From Macrostomum hystrix (taxonomy: Eukaryota; Platyhelminthes; Macrostomidae): DNA of 64,000 bases. The notes under the pieces were generated by a model. The model searched no databases. It worked only from the letters and a program-made list of their open reading frames with translations, and was not told where the DNA came from. The stretch lies in NCBI GenBank assembly GCA_950097015.1, contig CATNEN010000039.1, positions 1,798,001 through 1,862,000 on the forward strand, in the 5' to 3' direction. Shown one piece after another: positions 43,725 to 55,434 of the stretch. Within the stretch, counting starts at the first letter, position 1. Every line of letters begins with the position of its first letter. The translations under genes and the position numbers were made by a program.

Positions 43725-46700
43725 ATGATGGACACGGATTTGAAACCGCCTCAGATGCAGCAGCCAAAATGCCAGCATCAGCCATTAGCGCCGCCAACTG
43801 CGCGCCAAGCTCTGGAAGATGTCAGCCGTATACTGCCGCAGTGCCAGATGCGTGGACTAAATGCCTCAGCCTCCTGGCTAGCTGAAATTATCGACTGCCT
43901 CGTACCCAGAGGCGGCGCCGACTGCTCAGCCCAGTTTGCCTGCGAGCTCATTCTCAGCCTAGGGGCGTCCGGCTACTCAGCCTACTGCCTGGCCAAGTCC
44001 TACTTCGATCGGGGCGAATTTCTGCGGGCCTGTGCGCACGCTAAAAAGTTTGTTAACGGCTCGCAGGCCGCCCACCCGCTCGTGTACTTTCTGTACCTGT
44101 ACGCCAAGTACCGCGCCACCGAGAAGCGTAGATTAGACGACGAATCCGAACTGCGCTGGCTTCAACAACAGCAGTCGCAGCAGCAGCAGTCTCAACAGCA
44201 GCAGTCTCAGCAGCAACAATCGCAGCAGCCACAGCAGCAGCAGCAGCAGCAGCAGCAGTCATCGGTTGTAGGCGGCGCCTCTGGGCTTGGAGGTTCTCGA
44301 AGTGCCGTTGTCCAGAATGATCTCATTGAGGTGAAAACAGAGTTCCTTTGCATATTTTAATCTGAGGAATGAGGAATGGCAACAACTGTCTCGTTTTTGC
44401 TATTCAGTCTGCCACCCAGTAAGATGAATTAAAAACTCGCTTCACAAACCCAACTCTCCATGTAAAGCAGAAGCCCTCACTAACTCCACTCCCGATGTAC
44501 AGCTCAAGCCGTCACCCACCCCACTCCCGATGTACAGCAGAAGCCCTCACTAACTCCAATCCCGATGTACAGCTCAAGCCGTCACCCACCCCACTCCCGA
44601 TGTACAGCAGAAGCCCTCACTAACTCCAATCCCGATGTACAGCTCAAGCCGTCACCCACCCCACTCCCGATGTACATCACAAGCCCTCACCCACCAAATC
44701 ACCAGATTTACAGCACAACCCCTCACCCACCAAATTACCAAATTTACAGCACAAGCCCTCACCCACCCCACTCCCGATGTACATCACAAGCCCTCACCCA
44801 CCAAATCACCAGATTTACAGCACAAGCCCTCACCCACCAAATCACCAGATTTACAGCACAAGCCCTCACCCACCAAATCACCAGATTTACAGCACAAGCC
44901 CTCACCCACCAAATCACCAGATTTACAGCACAAGCCCTCACCCACCAAATCACCAGATTTACAGCACAAGCCCTCACCCACCAAATCACCAGATTTACAG
45001 CACAAGCCCTCACCCACCAAATTACCAGATTTACAACACAAGACCTCACCCACCAAATCACCAGATTTACAGCACAAGCCCTCACCCACCAAATCACCAG
45101 ATTTACAGCACAAGCCCTCACCCACCAAATCACCAGATTTACAGCACAAGCCCTCACCCACCAAATTACCAGATTTACAACACAAGACCTCACCCACCAA
45201 ATCACCAGATTTACAGCACAAGCCCTCACCCACCAAATTACCAGATTTACAACACAAGCCCTCACCAATCCCATCCGCCGATACCCTGCCCCACTAGATA
45301 AAGCGCGAATTGGAACTGCGCATTCGTCGCCCAGGCGGTCCTGGCCTGGACGCCTACTGCTACTACCTGTACGCCCTGGTGCTGAAGTCGCTGGGCTATG
45401 CTGATCAGGCCGCTGCCGCCCTGACCGCCTCGCTGCGCCAGGAGCCGGCGCTGTGGCCCGCCTGGTCGATGCTGGCCGACTTGGTGCGCAGTCGGCAGGA
45501 GCTGGAGGGCCTGACTCTGCCGCGCCACTGGATGCGCCTTTTCTTCCTGGTGGCTGCCTACGCCAGGCTGCACGAGAGTAGCAAGGCCGAGTCGCTGCTG
45601 ATTGAGCTCACCGGCGCTAACGGTGGCTGCCTGTCATCCAGCATCTACCTGCTGCGGCATATGGGCATTGTGAAGGACCAGCAGAGAGCCATGGGCGACG
45701 CTAAAATTCTTTTTAAACAGCTTTTCGAATCCGATGGGTGAGATTCTGTGTAGATGATGGGTGAGATTCTGTGTAGATGATGGGTGAGATTCTGTGTAGA
45801 TGATGGCTGAGAATCTGTGTAGATGATGGGTGAGATTCTGTGCAGATGATGGGTGAGAATCTGTGTAGATGATGGGTGAGATTCTTTTTAGATGAATGGG
45901 TGAGATTCTGTGTAGATGATGGCTGAGAATCTGTGTAGATGATGGGTGAGATTCTTTTTAGATAAATGGGTGAGATTCTGTGCAGATGATGGGTGAGATT
46001 CTGTGTAGATAATGGGTGAGATTCTGTGTAGATTATGGGTGAGATTCTTTTTAGATGAATGGGTGAGATTCTGTGCAGATGATGGGTGAGATTCTGTGTA
46101 GATGATGGGTGAGATTCTGTGTAGATGATGGGTGAGATTCTGTGTAGATGATGGGGGAGATTCTGTGCAGATGATGGGTGAGATTCTGTGTAGATGATGG
46201 ATGAGATTCTGTGTAGATGATGAGTGAGATTCTTATTAGATGAATGGGTGAGATTCTGTGCAGATGATGGGTGAGATTCTGTGTAGATGATAGGTGAGAT
46301 TCTTATTAGATGAATGGGTGGATTCTTATTAGATGAATGGGTGAGATTCTGTGTAGATCATGGGTGAGATTCTGTGTAGATGATGGGTGAGATTCTGTGT
46401 AGATGATGGATGAGATTCTTATTAGATGAATGGGTGAGATTCTGTGTAGATGATGGGTGAGATTCTGTGTAGATGATGGGTGAGATTCTGTGCAGATGAT
46501 GGGTGAGATTCTGTGTAGATGATGGGAACTTAAAAAAGTTCCCTGTTGCCAATGCTTTATTTACACTGTCAGGTTCGCGCTAGACGCTGCCGACATTTAC
46601 TCGAACATTCTCTACGTGGACAACAATCACTCGCTCATGGCCGCCCTGGCCCACCAGTGCGTCCTGGTGGACAAGTACCGGCCCGAGACCTGCTGCGTGG

Positions 46701-49240
46701 TTGGCAACTATTACGGCCTGAGGGGCATCCACGAGAAGGCGCTGTCCTATTTTCAGAGGGCCCTGCGCCTACGGCCTGACTATGCACTCGTGTGGATTCT
46801 GGTCGGGCACGAGTACCTGGAACTCAAGCAGGTGCGGGAGCTTGCTGCTGATTGGCTAGTGCGCACAGGCGGAATGATTGTGATTGGCTATTGCGGACAG
46901 GCTGAATGCTTGTGATTGGCTATTGCAGACAGGCTGAATGCTTGTGATTGGCTATTGCAGACAGGCTGAATGCTTGTGATTGGCTATTGCGGACAGGCTG
47001 AATGCTTGTGATTGGCTATTGCGGACAGGCTGAATGCTTGTGATTGGCTATTGCAGACAGGCTGAATGCTTGTGATTGGCTATTGCAGACAGGCTGAATG
47101 CTTGTGATTGGCTATTGCGGACAGGCTGAATGCTTGTGATTGGCTATTGCAGACAGGCTGAATGCTTGTGATTGGCTATTGCGGACAGGCTGAATGCTTG
47201 TGATTGGCTATTGCAGACAGGCTGAATGCTTGTGATTGGCTATTGCAGACAGGCTGAATGCTTGTGATTGGCTATTGCAGACAGGCTGAATGCTTGTGAT
47301 TGGCTATTGCGGACAGGCTGAATGCTTGTGATTGGCTATTGCGGACAGGCTGAATGCTTGTGATTGGCTATTGCGGACAGGCTGAATGCTTGTGATTGGC
47401 TATTGCAGACAGGCTGAATGCTTGTGATTGGCTATTGCGGACAGGCTGAATGCTTGTGATTGGCTATTGCAGACAGGCTGAATGCTTGTGATTGGCTATT
47501 GCGGACAGGCTGAATGCTTGTGATTGGCTATTGCAGACAGGCTGAATGCTTGTGATTGGCTATTGCGGACAGGCTGAATGCTTGTGATTGGCTATTGCGG
47601 ACAGGCTGAATGCTTGTGATTGGCTATTGCGGACAGGCTGAATGCTTGTGATTGGCTATTGCGGACAGGCTGAATGCTTGTGATTGGCTATTGCAGACAG
47701 GCTGAATGCTTGTGATTGGCTATTGCGGACAGGCTGAATGCTTGTGATTGGCTATTGCAGACAGGCTAAATGCTTGTGATTGGCTATTGCGGACAGGCTG
47801 AATGCTTGTGATTGGCTAGTGCTCAAGTAATTTCTCTGGGTCTGCAGCTGCAATCACCGGGCTCCACCGCCGCCTCCGCAGGTGAGCCACGCCATCCAGG
47901 CCTACCACAAGGCCGTGTCCTTCAATCCGGCAGACTATCGCGGCTGGTACGGCCTGGGCCACGCGCACGAGCTCAACAACAAGTCCTACTACGCCATCTA
48001 TTACTTCCGCGAGTGCCAGCGACTCTGCAGCACAGATCCACGCGTCATGGTGGCCCTGGGCGAGAGCTACAGCCGAGTGGGCCTCAACGAAGAAGCCAAG
48101 AAGTGCTACGTGAAGGCCTTCCACCTGGGCGATCCGGACACAATGGCGCTGTTCCGGCTGGCCGAGCTGTACGAGCAGCTGGATGAGCGGGTGAGAATTG
48201 CTGCTAATATCAACATGTTAGTCATGTGCTGGGATCTTAATATGGGATACACTGTCCCTGGGATAAAATCTTCGTGTTTCATTCTTCAGTATGAGATCTC
48301 ATCTCGGATTTATTCTCAAAATAAAGATTTTATAAGTTTTTCTCACTCTGGGGTTAGATCTCAGGATTTCGGGTTAGATCTCAGGATTTTGGGTTAGATC
48401 TCAGGATTTCGGGTTAGATCTCAGAATTTCGGTCTCATAATTAGATCTCAGGATTTCGGGTTAGATCTCAGGATTTCAGGTTAGATCTCAGGATTTCAGG
48501 TTAGATCTCAGGATTTCGGTCTTATGGTGAGATCTCACGATTTCGGTTTCATTGTGAGATCTCAGGATTTCGGTTTCATGGTGAGATCTCAGGATTTCGG
48601 TCTCATGGTGAGATCTCAGGATTTCGGTCTCATGGTGAGATCTCAGGATTTCGGTCTCATGGTGAGATCTCAGGATTTCTGTTTCATGGTGAGATCTCAG
48701 GATTTCGGTCTCATGGTGAGATCTCAGGATTTCGGTCTCATGGTGAGATCTCAGGATTTCGGTCTCATGGTGAGATCTCAGGATTTCGGTCTCATGGTGA
48801 GATCTCAGGATTTCTGTTTCATGGTGAGATCTCAGGATTTCGGTCTTATGGTGAGATCTCACGTTCTGTTTCAATAGATTTTACTAAGTCATAAGTTTGC
48901 GTCTATCCGCCCTCAGGACAATGCCTGCAATGCTTACCTGATGCTAATTAGCACGGTCATCAAAAGCGGCGCCACGGATACTAAAGCTGCACCGGCTGCG
49001 TACCGCTACCTGGCCCAGTACTACTTGGAGCGCAGCCAAATTGATGAGGCCACAAAAGCTGCCAAGTTGTGCCTGGACTATGCTGAGACCAAGGAATTCG
49101 GCAAGGACTTGCTGCGCCAGATTGCCCTGCGATCCACCGGTTCCGGGCCTGCGGGCGGAGGCAGCGGCGGCGGCGCTGCTGTTACATTTGCGGCCAAACC
49201 GTCCACTCATTCATCGTTAGTTTGGGCCGCGAAGGATTGA
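43725..49240 (+). CDS. CDC23: anaphase-promoting complex subunit 8 (CDC23), TPR protein
   Basis: Structural TPR subunit of the APC/C ubiquitin ligase, which triggers anaphase and mitotic exit. Five exons in phase: 43725-44330, 45298-45737, 46573-46831, 47882-48190, 48917-49240 (TGA), 645 residues. Exon 3-4 sequence is unmistakable: 'YRPETCCVVGNYYGLRGIHE', 'ALSYFQRALRLRPDY', 'HEYLELKQ', 'DYRGWYGLGHAHEL', 'MVALGESYSRVGLNEEAKKC', and exon 5 'AAYRYLAQYYLERSQIDEA'. Exon 1 carries the N-terminal CDC23 domain ('HPLVYFLYLYAKYRATEKRR') then a long poly-Gln tract absent from human CDC23. The exon 2/3 junction uses gatgg|gtgag and splits a Gly codon. An acceptor-like ttttcag ends at 43712, 12 nt before the ATG. 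All four introns are filled by different minisatellites. Confidence 0.96.
44475..45287 (+). repeat. 36-bp minisatellite in CDC23 intron 1
   Basis: About 20 copies of a 36-bp unit (core accagatttacagcacaagc, 'cctcacccaccaaat'), preceded by a related variant with 'cccgatgtacagctcaagcc'. All frames are open through it. Each unit carries ttacag, acceptor-like. Confidence 0.94.
45738..46528 (+). repeat. 23-bp minisatellite filling CDC23 intron 2, repeating the splice donor
   Basis: About 34 copies of a 23-bp unit starting exactly at the exon 2 donor: gatgg|gtgagattctgtg. Each unit keeps both the last exon bases (gatgg) and GTGAG. Variant copies carry 'gattctttttagatgaat' or 'gcagatgatgg'. The acceptor follows only 45 bp after the array. 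Confidence 0.96.
46865..47822 (+). repeat. 32-bp minisatellite in CDC23 intron 3
   Basis: About 30 highly uniform copies (core gcttgtgattggctattgc, then 'ggacaggctgaat' or 'agacaggctgaat'). The only common variation is gcgg/gcag. Each holds GATTGGCTA, an inverted CCAAT core. Confidence 0.96.
48349..48866 (+). repeat. two related minisatellites in CDC23 intron 4
   Basis: First a 20-bp unit (ggttagatctcaggatttcg, about 9 copies), then a 27-bp unit made by adding 'gtctcat' and changing gtta to gtga, so each copy reads catggtgagatctcagg (about 12 copies). The second form contains a donor-like ATG|GTGAGAT and a CTCAG. Confidence 0.94.
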
Positions 49241-49584
49241 CAGTTCGGTCGTTGCAACAATGACTGCCCTGACCTACTATAAGTAGCCGTAGTTTCTTGT
49301 TAGCAAGATTTTTTTCCTAAGAAAACTTACAAGTTTGCATTTTCGGTACATCGTGGCTGCAATTGTGTGTAATTATAAATGGCACATCTATTTTTATGTG
49401 AACAATTCAATATTTTCAAACGCTTTTAGTAAACGCAAAATAAGAATGTTTTATTGGTGTCAAATTCCTGCACAGAATCCTGGTCTAGCACTGTGTTCTC
49501 AAATTCACTACTGTGCGGCGTGAGTGGCCAGCTGCTGAAAATTCTGTTTGTCTTTCATTTTTTATGATTCTATTGTGTTAAGGT

Positions 49585-49965
49585 CGGTCATTACCCCCAC
49601 CGCTGTCTGAGTTGGTCATTACCCTCCCAGCTGTCTGGGTTGGTCATTACCCTCCCTGCTGTCTGGGTTGGTCATTACCCTCCTAGCTGTCTGGGTTGGT
49701 CATTACCCCCACTGCTGTCTGAGTTGGTCATTACCCTCCCTGCTGTCTGGGTTGGTCATTACCCTCCCAGCTGTCTGGGTTGGTCATTACCCTCCCTGCT
49801 GTCTGGGTTGGTCATTACCCTCCCTGCTGTCTGGGTTGGTCATTACCCTCCCTGCTGTCTGAGTTGGTCATTACCCTCCCTGCTGTCTGAGTTGGTCATT
49901 ACCCTCCCTGCTGTCTAGGTTGGTCATTACCCTCCCTGCTGACTGAGTTGGTCATCCCTGTTATC
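49585..49965 (+). repeat. 28-bp minisatellite just upstream of the RCBTB gene
   Basis: About 13 copies of a 28-bp unit (core tctgggttggtcattaccct). It ends about 30 bp before the acceptor-like cctcttgcag (49997). 49241-49580 is CDC23 3' flank with no gene. Confidence 0.93.
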
Positions 49966-50022
49966 CTCCTTCATTATACTCCCCGCACCTCTTGCAGCCC
50001 GCGTCGTGCCTTCCCTGCCGCC

Positions 50023-53000
50023 ATGTCGGAGTCTCCAGTCGACGTCGGACCGGGCGGCAGCTTCGGCTCGGAGATGCAGTCACTGCTGGACCGCTGGGGC
50101 GTGTTCAGCCTCCTTGATGCCGAGCTGCTTGGCCGGGTGGCATTCGCCTTTGTCTACGGCGACTGCGGCAACGAGGCCCTACTGGTCACTGGGGATGACA
50201 GCGTCTACTGGGTGGCCAGCGGAACTGCGGGTGGGCGATACATTCCACACTGCCTCCTTCCACTCTGCTTCCTTCCCCTCTGCCTCCTTCCCCACTGCCT
50301 CCTTTCCTCTGCCTCCTTCCCACTGCCTCCTTTCCTCTGCCGCCTTCCCCACTGCCTCCTTCCCCACTGCCTCCTTCCCCTCTGCCTCCTTTCCTCTGCC
50401 TCCTTCCCCACTGCCTCCTTCCCCACTGCCTCCTTCCCCTCTGCCTCCTTCCCCTCTGCCTCCTTCCCCACTGCCTCCTTTCCTCTGCCTCTTTCCCCAC
50501 TGCCTCCTTCCCCTCTGCCTCCTTCCCCACTGCCTCCTTTCCTCTGCCTCCTTCCCCACTGCCTCCTTCCCCACTGCCTCCTTCCCCTCTGCCTCCTTCC
50601 CCTCTGCCTCCTTCCCCTCTGCCTCCTTCCCCACTGCCTCCTTTCCTCTGCCTCTTTCCCCACTGCCTCCTTCCCCTCTGCCTCCTTCCCCACTGCCTCC
50701 TTTCCTCTGCCTCCTTCCCCTATGCCTTCTCCTCCTTTGTCTTTGCCGTCACGCCTGTTTATCTGACCTGTTAAGTCACCAGTTTATTCCACCTGTTTAT
50801 CCCACCTATTTATCCCACCTGTTTTTCCCACCTGTTTATCCCACCTATTTATCCCACCTGTTTTTCCCACCTGTTTATCCCACCTATTTATCCCACCTGT
50901 TTTTCCCACCTGTTTATCCCACCTATTTATCCCACCCGTTTATCCCACCTGCTTATCCCACTTGCTTACCCCAACTGTTCATTGCACCTGATTGTCCCCG
51001 CTGTCTCGGCAGGCTCACCCGGCGCCGATCCCGAAGCGCAGCAGGCCGCCGGAACCAATGGCCTGGCTGTTCAGCTGGACGTCCTGTGCGGCAGCCGGGT
51101 GATTGACGTGGCCACTGGCCGCGGCCCCCACATGCTGGCCCTGACCGCCAGCGGCGACCTATACACATGGGGCAATAATACCCACTGCCAGCTGGGCAAT
51201 GGGAACACAAATCAGCTGCTGCTGCCTACTCTCACCAGCCTGCTCAAGGTGAGAAGCATCGCCTGCGGCGGCAGTCACTCTTTGGCGCTGACCCAGGACG
51301 GCGAGGTCTACGGCTGGGGCTGCAACAACTACGGACAGGTTAGGAGCGACGTCCATGCCTTCATTATTCGCTTCTGATGCTTCAGTGTCCCTGATGCTTC
51401 AGTGTCCCTGATGCTTCAGTGTCCCTGATGCTTCAGTGTCCCTGATGTTTCAGTGTCCCTGATGCTTCAGTGTCCCTGATGCTTCCGTGTCCCTGATGCT
51501 TCAGTGTCCCTGATGCTTCAGTGTCCCTGATGCTTCAGTGTCCCTGATGCTTCAGTGTCCCTGATGCTTCAGTGTCCCTGATGCTTCAGTGTCCCTGATG
51601 CTTCAGTGTCCCTGATGTTTCAGTGTCCCTGATGCTTCAGTGTCCCTGATGCTTCCGTGTCCCTGATGCTTCAGTGTCCCTGATGCTTCCGTGTCCCTGA
51701 TGCTTCAGTGTCCCTGATGCTTCAGTGTCCCTGATGCTTCAGTGTCCCTGATGCTTCAGTGTCCCTGATGCTTCAGAGTCCCTGATGTTTCAGTGTCCCT
51801 GATGCTTCAGTGTCCCTGATGCTTCCGTGTCCCTGATGCTTCAGTGTCCCTGATGCTTCCGTGTCCCTGATGCTTCAGTGTCCCTGATGCTTCAGTGCCT
51901 AAAATTATACTTGTTTTATTCTATGCGCGTATTTTTGCATATTATTCTCCAAGGTGGGCTCCGGCACTACGGTGAATCAGTCGTCGCCACGCCGTCTAGC
52001 CGGCCCGCTGACGAATCGCCGAGTGGCTTACATCGCCGCCTGCCAGGCCGCCTCCTTCGCCGTGTGCGCCGCCGGCGAGGTGTTCGCTTGGGGCTGCAAC
52101 AAGCACGGCCAGCTTGGCATCGGCACCAGCGGAGCCAATCAGAGCGCTCCGGTCCGACTGGAGTCTCTGGAGCGCCGGTTCGTCAGCCGCCTGGCCTGCG
52201 GTCAGAGTCACGTGCTGGCCCTGACAGACGAGGGCGAGCTTTTCGCCTGGGGCGCCAATTCATTTGGCCAGCTGGCCTGCACCATCGCCAAGCTGGCCAA
52301 TGTTAACAGCTGCGTCAGCGTCGGCGTAGCCAACCGCGGCGGCCCGGGCGGGGCGGCGGCCCGCAGCGCCAGTCCCAGCCAGGCCTCGGTTAGCTATAAT
52401 AGTGCATTCTCACCAGTACAGGTGCTGCAGCATCGCGGCCGGTTCATCGACATTGGCGCGGTGCACTATAGCCACACCTCAGCCGGCATGACGGAGACCG
52501 GCCTGGTGCTGGCCTGGGGCCTGTGCCGCGGCCAGCCGATCACCGTTCCCATGGTGACCAGGTTTCTAAGCATCAACGACGTCTTTGCGAGCATGTCGCA
52601 TCCGCCCGTTACGTGCAAGAAGTTGGAGTTTAGTGAGCGTTCATTTGGGAAACTTTCTGACTGCGCCAGTTGCTCGACTTGATTTTCCTAACTTAATACT
52701 CAAATCCTGAGTTGAAACTTAAAATGCTCAGATTTCCTCCTCCCTCAGATGCCACTAGCTCCCTCCCAGATCCTCAGATGCCACTAGCTCCCTCCCAGAT
52801 CCTCAGATGCCACTAGTTCCCTCCCAGATCCTCAGATGCCACTAGCTCCCTCCCAAATCCTCAGATGCCACTAGTTCCCTCCCAGATCCTCAGATGCCAC
52901 TAGCTCCATCCCAGATCCTCAGATGCCACTAGCTCCCTCCCAGATCCTCAGATGCCACTAGCTCCCTTCCAGATCCTCAGATGCCACTAGCTCCCTTCCA

Positions 53001-54735
53001 GATCCTCAGATGCCACTAGCTCCCTTCCAGATCCTCAGATGCCACTAGCTCCATCCCAGATCCTCAGATGCCACTAGCTCCCTCCCAGATCCTCAGATGC
53101 CACTAGCTCCCTCCCAGATCCTCAGATGCCACTAGCTCCCTCCCAGATCCTCAGATGCCACTAGCTCCCTTCCAGATCCTCAGATGCCACTAGCTCCCTT
53201 CCAGATCCTCAGATGCCACTAGCTCCCTTCCAGATCCTCAGATGCCACTAGCTCCCTCCCAGATCCTCAGATGCCACTAGCTCCCTCCCAAATCCTCAGA
53301 TGCGACAAGGGAGGATCGCTCTCAAATCCGATATTGAGTCTTTGTTTCTGATTATCAATAACCTATATTTGCTTCAGAACCCAGCTACACAATTAGCGTC
53401 TCCCAGAGCATCCACCTGGCTTTTAACGACCCGGCAACCAGTGACGTCACCTTCCTGGTTGATGGCAAGCCGATTTATGCTCACAAGAGCATTCTGCGCA
53501 TTCGCTGCGATCATTTTCGAACCATGTTTAATGATAACTGGAGCGAGAGTCAAAACTCTGGCCAGGTGAGCAACCTTAAGATCAGTGTCTCATATATATC
53601 ATGGGTGAGATTGTTGTATCTCATGGGTGAGATTCGTGTATGTCATGGGTGAGATTCCTGTATCTCAGGGGTGAGATTAGTGTGTCTCATGGGTGAGATT
53701 CGTGTATCTCATGGGTGAGATTCCTGTATCTCAGGGGTGAGATTAGTGTGTCTCATGGGTGAGATTCGTGTATCTCATGGGTGAGATTCGTGTATCTCAG
53801 GGGTGAGATAATTATATCTTATGGGTGAGATTAGCGTATCCCATGGGTGAGATTGGTGTCTGGTCTCATGGATAAGATTGGTGTCTGGTCTAATGGGTGA
53901 GATTGGTGTCTGGTCTCATGGGTGAGATTGGTATCTGGTCTCATGGGTGAGATTGGTGTCTGGTCTAATGGGTGAGATTGGTGTTTGGTCTCATGGGTGA
54001 AGTTGAGATATGATTTCTTGGTGCCTGGCAACTCGGAGATAGGCTCCAACAGCAACTCCGCCCGTGTCCAGGTGGTGATTCGCGACTTCACCTACTCGGT
54101 CTACCGGGCCTTCTTGGAGTTCCTGTACACCGACTGTGTCAACCTGTCCCCTGAGGAAGCTGTCTGCCTGCTAGACTTGGCTAATTGCTACTGCGAGGCG
54201 CCACTTAAGTCCTACTGCGAGCGGTTAATTAGAAACAGCATCACCGTTGACAACGCCATGATGCTCTACTCGGCTGCCGTGAAATTCTCGGCTACGGTGC
54301 GTCTCCTTGGCTCACTTTCTCAGCTCTTGCTCAGCTTATGTATTCCTCAATATTCCTCAGCTCCTGCTATATGCCATTTCCTATCATCCTGGGATCTCCC
54401 AATCCCTCATCCTTGGATCTCCCAATCCCTCATCCATGGATCTCCCAATCCCTCATCCTTGGATCTCCCAACCCCTCATCCTTGGATCTCCCAATCCTTG
54501 GGATCTCCCAATCCCTGGGATCTCCCAATCCCTGGGATCTCCCAATCCCTGGGATCCCCAAATTCCTCATCCTCGCAATCTTGAAATCCCGCAGGAGCTG
54601 TTCAACTTCTGCTTCGAGTTCGCGATGCACCATCTCAGCCGGGTTGTCACCACGGAGGCCTTCGACGAGCTGGACGAGGCCACTCTGCGCTCCTTCCTGC
54701 GTCTAGCCGCGGCTGCCGGCGCCTTTAAGTACTGA
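50023..54735 (+). CDS. RCBTB1: RCC1 and BTB domain-containing protein (RCBTB1/2-like)
   Basis: Six exons in phase: 50023-50230, 51013-51338, 51954-52632, 53378-53565, 54072-54296, 54595-54735 (TGA), 588 residues (human RCBTB1 is 531). Residues ~10-70 match the RCBTB N-terminus; ~90-400 form RCC1 propeller repeats ('[20 protein letters not shown]', '[20 protein letters not shown]', '[14 protein letters not shown]', '[17 protein letters not shown]'); a BTB domain follows at ~405-510 ('[19 protein letters not shown]', 'FRTMFNDNW', '[11 protein letters not shown]'), then a BACK-like tail ending 'GAFKY'. BTB proteins often recruit cullin-3; RCBTB proteins act in ubiquitination and chromatin or cilium contexts, so the role here is by analogy. 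A Gly/Ala/Ser-rich insert sits in the propeller (around residue 300). Symbol is a family assignment; RCBTB1 and RCBTB2 cannot be separated. Confidence 0.93.
50245..51000 (+). repeat. two pyrimidine-rich arrays in RCBTB intron 1
   Basis: 50245-50735: about 30 copies of a 14-17 bp unit built from ctgcctccttcccc. 50775-50995: a 26-bp-like unit from 'cacctgtttatcccacctat'. The first gives long minus-strand Gly/Glu/Arg frames that are not genes. Together they create about 750 bp of polypyrimidine tract directly before the acceptor at 51011-51012. Confidence 0.93.
51375..51897 (+). repeat. 17-bp minisatellite in RCBTB intron 2
   Basis: About 31 copies of ctgatgcttcagtgtcc. Each copy holds TGATGCTTCAG, a branch-point-like and acceptor-like word in the sense strand. 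Variants 'cttccg', 'gtttcag' recur in blocks. Confidence 0.95.
52735..53305 (+). repeat. 28-bp minisatellite in RCBTB intron 3
   Basis: About 20 copies of a 28-bp unit (core gatgccactagctccctccc, 'agatcctca'). Each has two AGs after C/T runs (ctcccag and cctcag). Confidence 0.94.
53595..54000 (+). repeat. 22-25 bp minisatellite of donor-like units in RCBTB intron 4
   Basis: About 17 copies whose constant part is catgggtgagattngtgt. The first half has 'atctcatgg' spacers, the second half 'ctggtctcatgg'. Every unit keeps GG|GTGAG, like the real exon 4 donor (ccag|gtgagc at 53566). Confidence 0.93.
54390..54570 (+). repeat. short array in RCBTB intron 5
   Basis: About seven copies of a 15-23 bp unit from gggatctcccaatccct / catccttggatctcccaat, just before the acceptor at 54593-54594. 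Confidence 0.85.
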
Positions 54736-55434
54736 CGTAGCTTATTTTCACCAGACTCTTGCCTGACCAAGGCTGTTCCCCGCATTTACTGCTTACACCT
54801 AGCATACACCTGAACAGGTGGAATTTTATTAGCAAGCCAATAGGCTTATAAGGGCTCCTTATTTCGCGGATCACATTGAGAGGCACATTTTTCACTAACT
54901 GATCGATCTAATTTAATTTCTATTGGAAGTGAAAGTTTCATTCCGTTGATTGGAATGCGAGTGAGACAATGCTTTTGATTTATTATTATTTTCTGTGATA
55001 AGACTTTCATGTGCAGATTTATTATTCTGCTAGGCATTCTTCAGCATGTTTTACTTTTTTTGTAGTCCTAAAGTGAGTGTACCGCTATAATTTACCCGTA
55101 GCTTCCTGAGATAAGTGCATTTGCGGAATATTTATCAGCTTGCCGATCCATTTCAACATTTATTGAAAAGTGCTCTTTCATTTTTTTGCGTGCTTAGCGC
55201 AATCCAATCCTAGTAACTCCTGCCGCCACACATTGCCCCAATGAATCATTTTCTTTCTATTGAAGCCAAACGCGACGCGGAATCTTGTTTTTTAGTTTTT
55301 CCTCTTAATAAGAATATTCTTACATCTTTTTTGCTATAAGTTTTACCGCTGTTTGCTCTTCTATTTTTTCATTTCTTTTTTTCTGTGGCTTAATTAGCGT
55401 TTAAATCAATTAGATAGAGTAGCTCATAAACTCT

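Noticed and set aside
44565-45404. several long plus and minus frames over CDC23 intron 1
   Set aside because: 36-bp minisatellite; the true CDC23 exons flank it and match the family.
50006-51106. 366-residue Pro/Ser-rich frame and its minus-strand Gly/Glu/Arg counterparts
   Set aside because: Pyrimidine-rich intron arrays of RCBTB; the exon frames on both sides differ from it.
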